Shown piece after piece: positions 6,745 through 10,162 of a stretch of DNA of 10,162 nucleotides. The notes beneath the pieces were generated by a model. That model did not search any database and was not told the origin of the DNA. It saw only the letters and a list, made by a program, of their open reading frames with translations. This DNA comes from Brachionus plicatilis. Lineage: Eukaryota; Rotifera; Eurotatoria; Ploima; Brachionidae. Where the stretch lies: NCBI GenBank assembly GCA_010279815.1, contig QEOQ01000345.1:390996-401157 (forward strand), read 5' to 3'. Every line of letters begins with the position of its first letter. Position 1 is the first letter of the stretch. Position numbers and translations under genes: made by a program.

Positions 6745-7229
6745 ATATTATGCTTAGAAAAAAAAAATAAATAATGAAGACCAAGAAAAATTATGAGGAT
6801 AACCTTTTAATAAAAAAAATTGAAAAAAAATTAAATTTTTTATATTTTTAAGTACAAAATAAGAATGTAGCTTTTTTTTGAGGCATGATAATTACTCCGA
6901 GCAAATAAATTGATTGTTTCTGTTTTGGAACTGGAAAACAGATGGAAAATTTTTATCCACAATCATTTTTACTTGGCTAAATCATTTAATTTCATTTGAG
7001 TTTAAAAAACAATGAAGAGCTTTTCTAGTCAAATACTAGGTAAAAAAATATTCAATTTCATTATTTCTAGTCAAATACTTTGAATAAAAACAATTTTACT
7101 TATTAATTTCTAGGTTTAGTTTAGTCTGCAAAAAGTTAAGATTAGCCTTGAAAAGACCATCACAGCCATTTTTTTAAAATTCAGTAAAAATAAAATATTC
7201 AATCGAAATTTCGTTTAAACTTACATTAA
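6745..7229. other. A+T-rich non-coding DNA with short direct repeats
   Basis: TTTCTAGTCAAATACT occurs at 7022-7037 and again at 7064-7079. Otherwise no coding or structural pattern is visible apart from the motif that starts at 7121, described separately. Confidence 0.5.
7121..7174 (+). repeat. Dispersed short repeat, copy 1 (partner 7431-7480)
   Basis: TTAGTCTGCA is followed by a GAAAAGACCATCACAGCC block and resembles the segment at 7431 (TTAGTCTGTA, then GAAAGACCATTGCAGC). A related word, GAAGACCATTGTAGAGG, occurs near 9671. The pair flanks the decayed repeat copy C. Confidence 0.5.
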
Positions 7230-7405
7230 TTATTTTCATATAATTTATTTTAAAATCGTTTAAAAAAGAGATTTGTAAAAGTTTTATTTAAAGAGGCCAA
7301 ACTTTTGATATTGAAAATTTTATTTAAATTAATTAGCTTCAATAAAATTAATTAAAAAAATTTAAATTATTTTGTGCTTGCATTTGGTTTTTGGCTTTAA
7401 AAAAA
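7230..7405 (+). repeat. Decayed third copy (C) of part of the long repeat
   Basis: The string AGCTTCAATAAAATTAATT, then a TTTGTGC word, CATTTG and GGCTTTAAAAAAA follow in the same order and spacing as at 850-925 in copy A and 5984-6060 in copy B. There are many substitutions and a few small gaps. The homology covers only the part of the repeat left of the foldback element. That part is therefore a dispersed family in its own right. Confidence 0.65.
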
Positions 7406-7430
7406 ACCTGAAAATATCTGTCTATTCAAT

Positions 7431-7480
7431 TTAGTCTGTATAAAACTTAGCTCTGAAAGACCATTGCAGCGAATTTTTCG
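7431..7480 (+). repeat. Dispersed short repeat, copy 2 (partner 7121-7174)
   Basis: TTAGTCTGTATAAAACTTAG followed by GAAAGACCATTGCAGCG. It starts 310 bp after the first copy, in the same orientation. Confidence 0.5.
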
Positions 7481-7694
7481 AAAAAATTAAGCGCTTTATT
7501 TTTAATAGATACCTTTAAGTAATAAAGGAATTTTGTTCAATGACCCCGATTAATAAAAATCCCTGCTGATTTATATTTTATAAAAATTGAAATGAAATTT
7601 CATTCAAAACTTCTAGTACATTAGCTTTTGTTCTAATGATCAAAAATTTTTCTAGAAATGAAGCAAAATAAAACAACTTTAGTAAGATATATTT

Positions 7695-7757
7695 TTGATA
7701 TTAATCATTATTGAATAATGAATTAAATATTCAATATCAATAAAGCTTATTGATATT
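7695..7757. repeat. Nested A/T palindromes
   Basis: TTGATATT (7695-7702) pairs with AATATCAA (7733-7740). Between them CATTATT-G-AATAATG (7706-7720) is a perfect palindrome. AATATCAATAA (7733-7743) pairs with TTATTGATATT (7747-7757) across a 3-nt centre. The right arm of the first hairpin is also the left arm of the second, so two alternative foldings compete. Confidence 0.75.
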
Positions 7758-7945
7758 ATTCAACAAAATTACAAAATTTGTTGGTTAAAATATTGAAAGC
7801 ATTTAAAAATTATCAAATTTATTAGAATAAATTGAATAAGAAGAAAAAATTTAATTTCTATTTTGCAAAGCGCGTCATTAATTATCTTTATTCATTTAGT
7901 AAGAAAACAAGATTAAATGTTCTCCTTAATATTCGGACTTGTGCG

Positions 7946-8111
7946 TAAGTCGAAAATTTAAGTCATTTTTAAGTCATTCTAAAGTCAAGTCAATGACTTG
8001 GCTTAAAATTTTTTTTTTCTCAAAGTCATCTGACTTGAATTGATTTAATTTCAGAAAATTTAATTTTTGTTTTCGAAGGAATTTGATAAAAAAATCAAGT
8101 CCCTGACTTGA
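7946..8111. repeat. Cluster of AAGTCA/TGACTT words forming three hairpins
   Basis: Perfect inverted pairs are CAAGTCA-A-TGACTTG (7986-8000), AAGTCA-TC-TGACTT (8023-8036) and TCAAGTC-CCT-GACTTGA (8095-8111). Further single AAGTCA or AAGTCG words lie at 7946-7980. The hexamer density is far above what the A+T-rich background would give. Confidence 0.7.
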
Positions 8112-8177
8112 CAAATTTCAATTTATTTAAATTTTTAGACTATATTCAATTTTACCAGCAACTATGGTATAAATTGA

Positions 8178-8345
8178 ATTTTATATAAAAACTGGCATAA
8201 GAAGACAAAACAAAGGATTAATATAAAAACTTGTGAACCAACTGAGGGACCGTCGCGAACACTTCTTCACAAATTCGTAACATTACTAGAATGTGAGGTT
8301 CAAAGAAGGTTTAGGCAACTTAATAAGAGCAAATCAAAGCATATT
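8178..8345 (+). other. Unrecognised open frame of 56 codons, no start codon
   Basis: The frame between TGA at 8175 and TAA at 8346 is open for 56 codons. Its middle (about 8220-8330) is less A+T-rich and encodes a mixed-composition peptide including E-G-P-S-R-T-L-L-H-K-F-V and R-R-F-R-Q-L-N-K-S. It has no Met. It could be a lone exon, a remnant of a gene or mobile element, or chance. No family is recognised and no splice sites clearly frame it. Confidence 0.2.
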
Positions 8346-10050
8346 TAACTCCTAGCTAATTAAAATTCAACTTTTAATTTTATTTTTATTTTTAATCTTT
8401 ATCAAATCATTCAATGCCAATGTCGTTGTTGAGGGTTATGTCTAAAAAAATACTGTCAACGCAGGGTAACACAGGGTGTAAATCACCAAAATTTGTGTCA
8501 ACTAAATGTGAGCTAAAAACAAACTTCAATATTTCTTTTCAATCTGGCTTTTCAAATTTTAGTTTTCCAGCATACCTTCTTTTCGTTTTCATTCTTGATT
8601 TTTGTCAATTTCTTACTTTATTAATAATATTTGGTTGAATTTTTGGCATTGTTAATTATGGAACACAGGACTAAAACAATAATTTTAAATTTAAATAAAT
8701 CTATATATTTAGGTCTAAAATTTGTTCTGCAAATGTGTTTGATGACACAATAAAAAATAGATTTAAAATTAAATTCTTTAAAAATAACATTGGTCAATAA
8801 AATTTTGTCATAATAATTCTTTTAATTCAAAAACGAATTCAATCTATTTATGAGCTGCTTAAAAGTCGAAGCCAAAGTCCGACTATGATTATGATTTTGA
8901 AATTTAAGATTTAAATTTCATTAAAAATAGAATTTTGGAAAAAAATAGTTAATTGAAACTTTTTTTATCGGGAAACAATATAATTTAATTGAAATTAATC
9001 AAAAAAAAATTTCCAAAATCAAAGTTTCGACATTATGCCCCTTTTTCCGGTGAAATTCAAGGTGAATTTTAGTCTTTCAATTTTAACTTAAATTAAATCA
9101 GATAAATATTTAGGCACTATTCTCATTACCTGCACACATACTGTTGACAAAAATTTTGAAAGCAATTTATGGACTCCAAGTCATTTTTCAAAATGATTTC
9201 ATTTCATTTTCAATCATTTCTTCATAACTAAAATTAAATACTAAAATGTTAATACTGTCTTAAGCATTCCTAAAAACAAGCTATTCTTGCCTTTAAAATA
9301 ATAATCAAATTAAAAAATAAAATCTAATAAAGAGACTACTTTAGTAATATTTTGGCTTGCAAAAATGGTTTTAAACTGGGTTTTAAAGCCATTGAAATTG
9401 ATTATAAAAACAAAAAAATATTGAAAAAATATTATATGGTCAGTAAAATAATGTGCCAAAAATATTTATTGAAAATTAATTTATATCCTTTTAAAAATGT
9501 GAATAATATTTTGTTTAAACTTATGATGTGGATGAATTTTAAATTAAAATTAAATTTAAAATCACAATAAATTGTAAAATTTCAATTTAATTTTTTCATA
9601 AATATAGAATAAAATTTCAAAAAAACAAAAAATTCTGGTCAAAAATTTTAAAAAGATTCGATTTAATTTAGAAGACCATTGTAGAGGTATTATAAACATT
9701 TAACAAATTCTAAAAAAAATGCATAAAAAAAATAATTCAGACAGAACAAATCTGATTTTATTTTCAGATTCCTCCTGATCGATAACGTAATAATTAATTA
9801 ATTGCAATTTTATCTTAAAAAATGGAAAAAGGCAAAAAAGTCAGGGTGTAATGTCGAAGATCCAAAAAAGTTGTTTTTACGATTTTTAATGGCAAAATCA
9901 AATTATAAAAATCAGCTTTGGGGTGTATATTGAAAGTTATGAGAGTGTTTTAAATTGTTTTTATTTCGTTCGAAATTTAAAGGTGATGAAAAATTTTTTT
10001 CGGATGAAAATGGGTGTACAGTTACATTGAGATAATTAGTAATAAATGTA

Positions 10051-10070
10051 TATTATTATTATTATTTATT
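10051..10070 (+). repeat. TTA microsatellite
   Basis: A run of TAT/TTA trinucleotides with one imperfection near its end. Confidence 0.75.
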
Positions 10071-10108
10071 TGTTTTTCTGTTCAAGCATACGCTCCTTCA
10101 GATAAAAA

Positions 10109-10130
10109 AAAAATAAAATAAAATAAAATA
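10109..10130 (+). repeat. AAATA microsatellite
   Basis: About four AAATA units follow a poly-A run, then degenerate into AGATAAATTA at the window end. Confidence 0.75.
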
Positions 10131-10162
10131 AGATAAATTAAAATAATTAAAACAGTTTAAAA

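Larger units (their letters stand above)
7481..8177. other. Non-coding DNA with two palindrome clusters
   Basis: No gene is visible. The stretch contains the nested palindromes at 7695-7757 and the AAGTCA/TGACTT cluster at 7946-8111, listed separately. The remainder is A/T-rich with many stops in all frames. Confidence 0.5.
8349..10162. other. A+T-rich non-coding DNA to the window end
   Basis: Short frames here (for example 8414-8638 and 9352-9570) are rich in K, N, I, L and F, as expected from A+T-rich chance frames. They show no domain, so they are not called. Some less A+T-rich patches (8455-8490, 9025-9065, 9835-9990) have no coding structure that I can support. No RNA gene was recognised. 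Confidence 0.5.

Noticed and set aside
6447..6770. Open frame of 107 codons, rich in F, L and Y, in repeat copy B
   Set aside because: It runs through the repeat boundary into unrelated sequence, the matching frame in copy A is broken by TAA near 1475, and its composition is that of A/T-rich noise.
8455..8480. GTCAACGCAGGGTAAC resembling a cDNA adaptor sequence
   Set aside because: The match is partial and interrupted, and the surroundings look like ordinary genomic DNA, so library contamination is not supported.
8414..8638. Open frame of 74 codons with a hydrophobic C-terminus
   Set aside because: The hydrophobic end comes from T-rich DNA; there is no homology I recognise and no supporting splice or regulatory context.
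9352..9570. Open frame of 72 codons beginning at TTG
   Set aside because: K/N/I/L/F-dominated chance frame with a non-standard start.
9025..9865. Possible inverted repeat pair (ATGTCGAA and GGAAAAAGG words near 9030-9050 and 9824-9858)
   Set aside because: Only two 8-9-bp words match, spaced differently on the two sides, and the flanks do not align; too weak for an element.

Overview
The window looks like nuclear DNA of a small-genome invertebrate animal. It is very rich in A and T. It has one clear multi-exon gene with tiny GT-AG introns (146, 53 and 54 bp), an AATAAA poly(A) signal, an extracellular Ig-like domain and several non-coding repeats. The short introns and extreme A+T content would fit, for example, a monogonont rotifer, but nothing seen here fixes the species; that is inference. 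No bacterial operon, rRNA, tRNA or CRISPR array was seen.

Layout. Positions 1-377 hold nothing recognisable. Positions 378-1603 are copy A of a long direct repeat; its right third lies inside an element with terminal inverted repeats and foldback character (1136-2750). A less A+T-rich stretch (about 2780-3020) and a presumed promoter/5' leader lead to the gene. The gene (coding 3371-4928, four exons, 434 residues) encodes a type I membrane protein with a signal peptide, one Ig-like domain, a short stalk, one membrane helix and a long cytoplasmic tail. The tail carries an ITIM-like tyrosine motif, three YxN motifs, overlapping SH3-ligand prolines and a C-terminal PDZ-type T-D-V. Copy B of the long repeat (5426-6722) follows, flanked exactly by a 22-bp direct repeat. 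A decayed third copy of part of the repeat lies at about 7230-7405. The rest (7481-10162) is A+T-rich DNA with palindrome clusters, microsatellites and one unexplained 56-codon open frame.

How it fits together. The receptor-like gene sits between two direct repeats about 5.1 kb apart that share a 252-bp identical core. This arrangement could delete or duplicate the gene by unequal exchange. All three introns are phase 1, so exons 2 and 3 can be skipped without loss of frame, and retention of intron 1 would give a protein with almost no tail. Together these suggest a rapidly evolving signalling receptor, perhaps in immunity or self/non-self recognition. That role is inference and rests on architecture alone.
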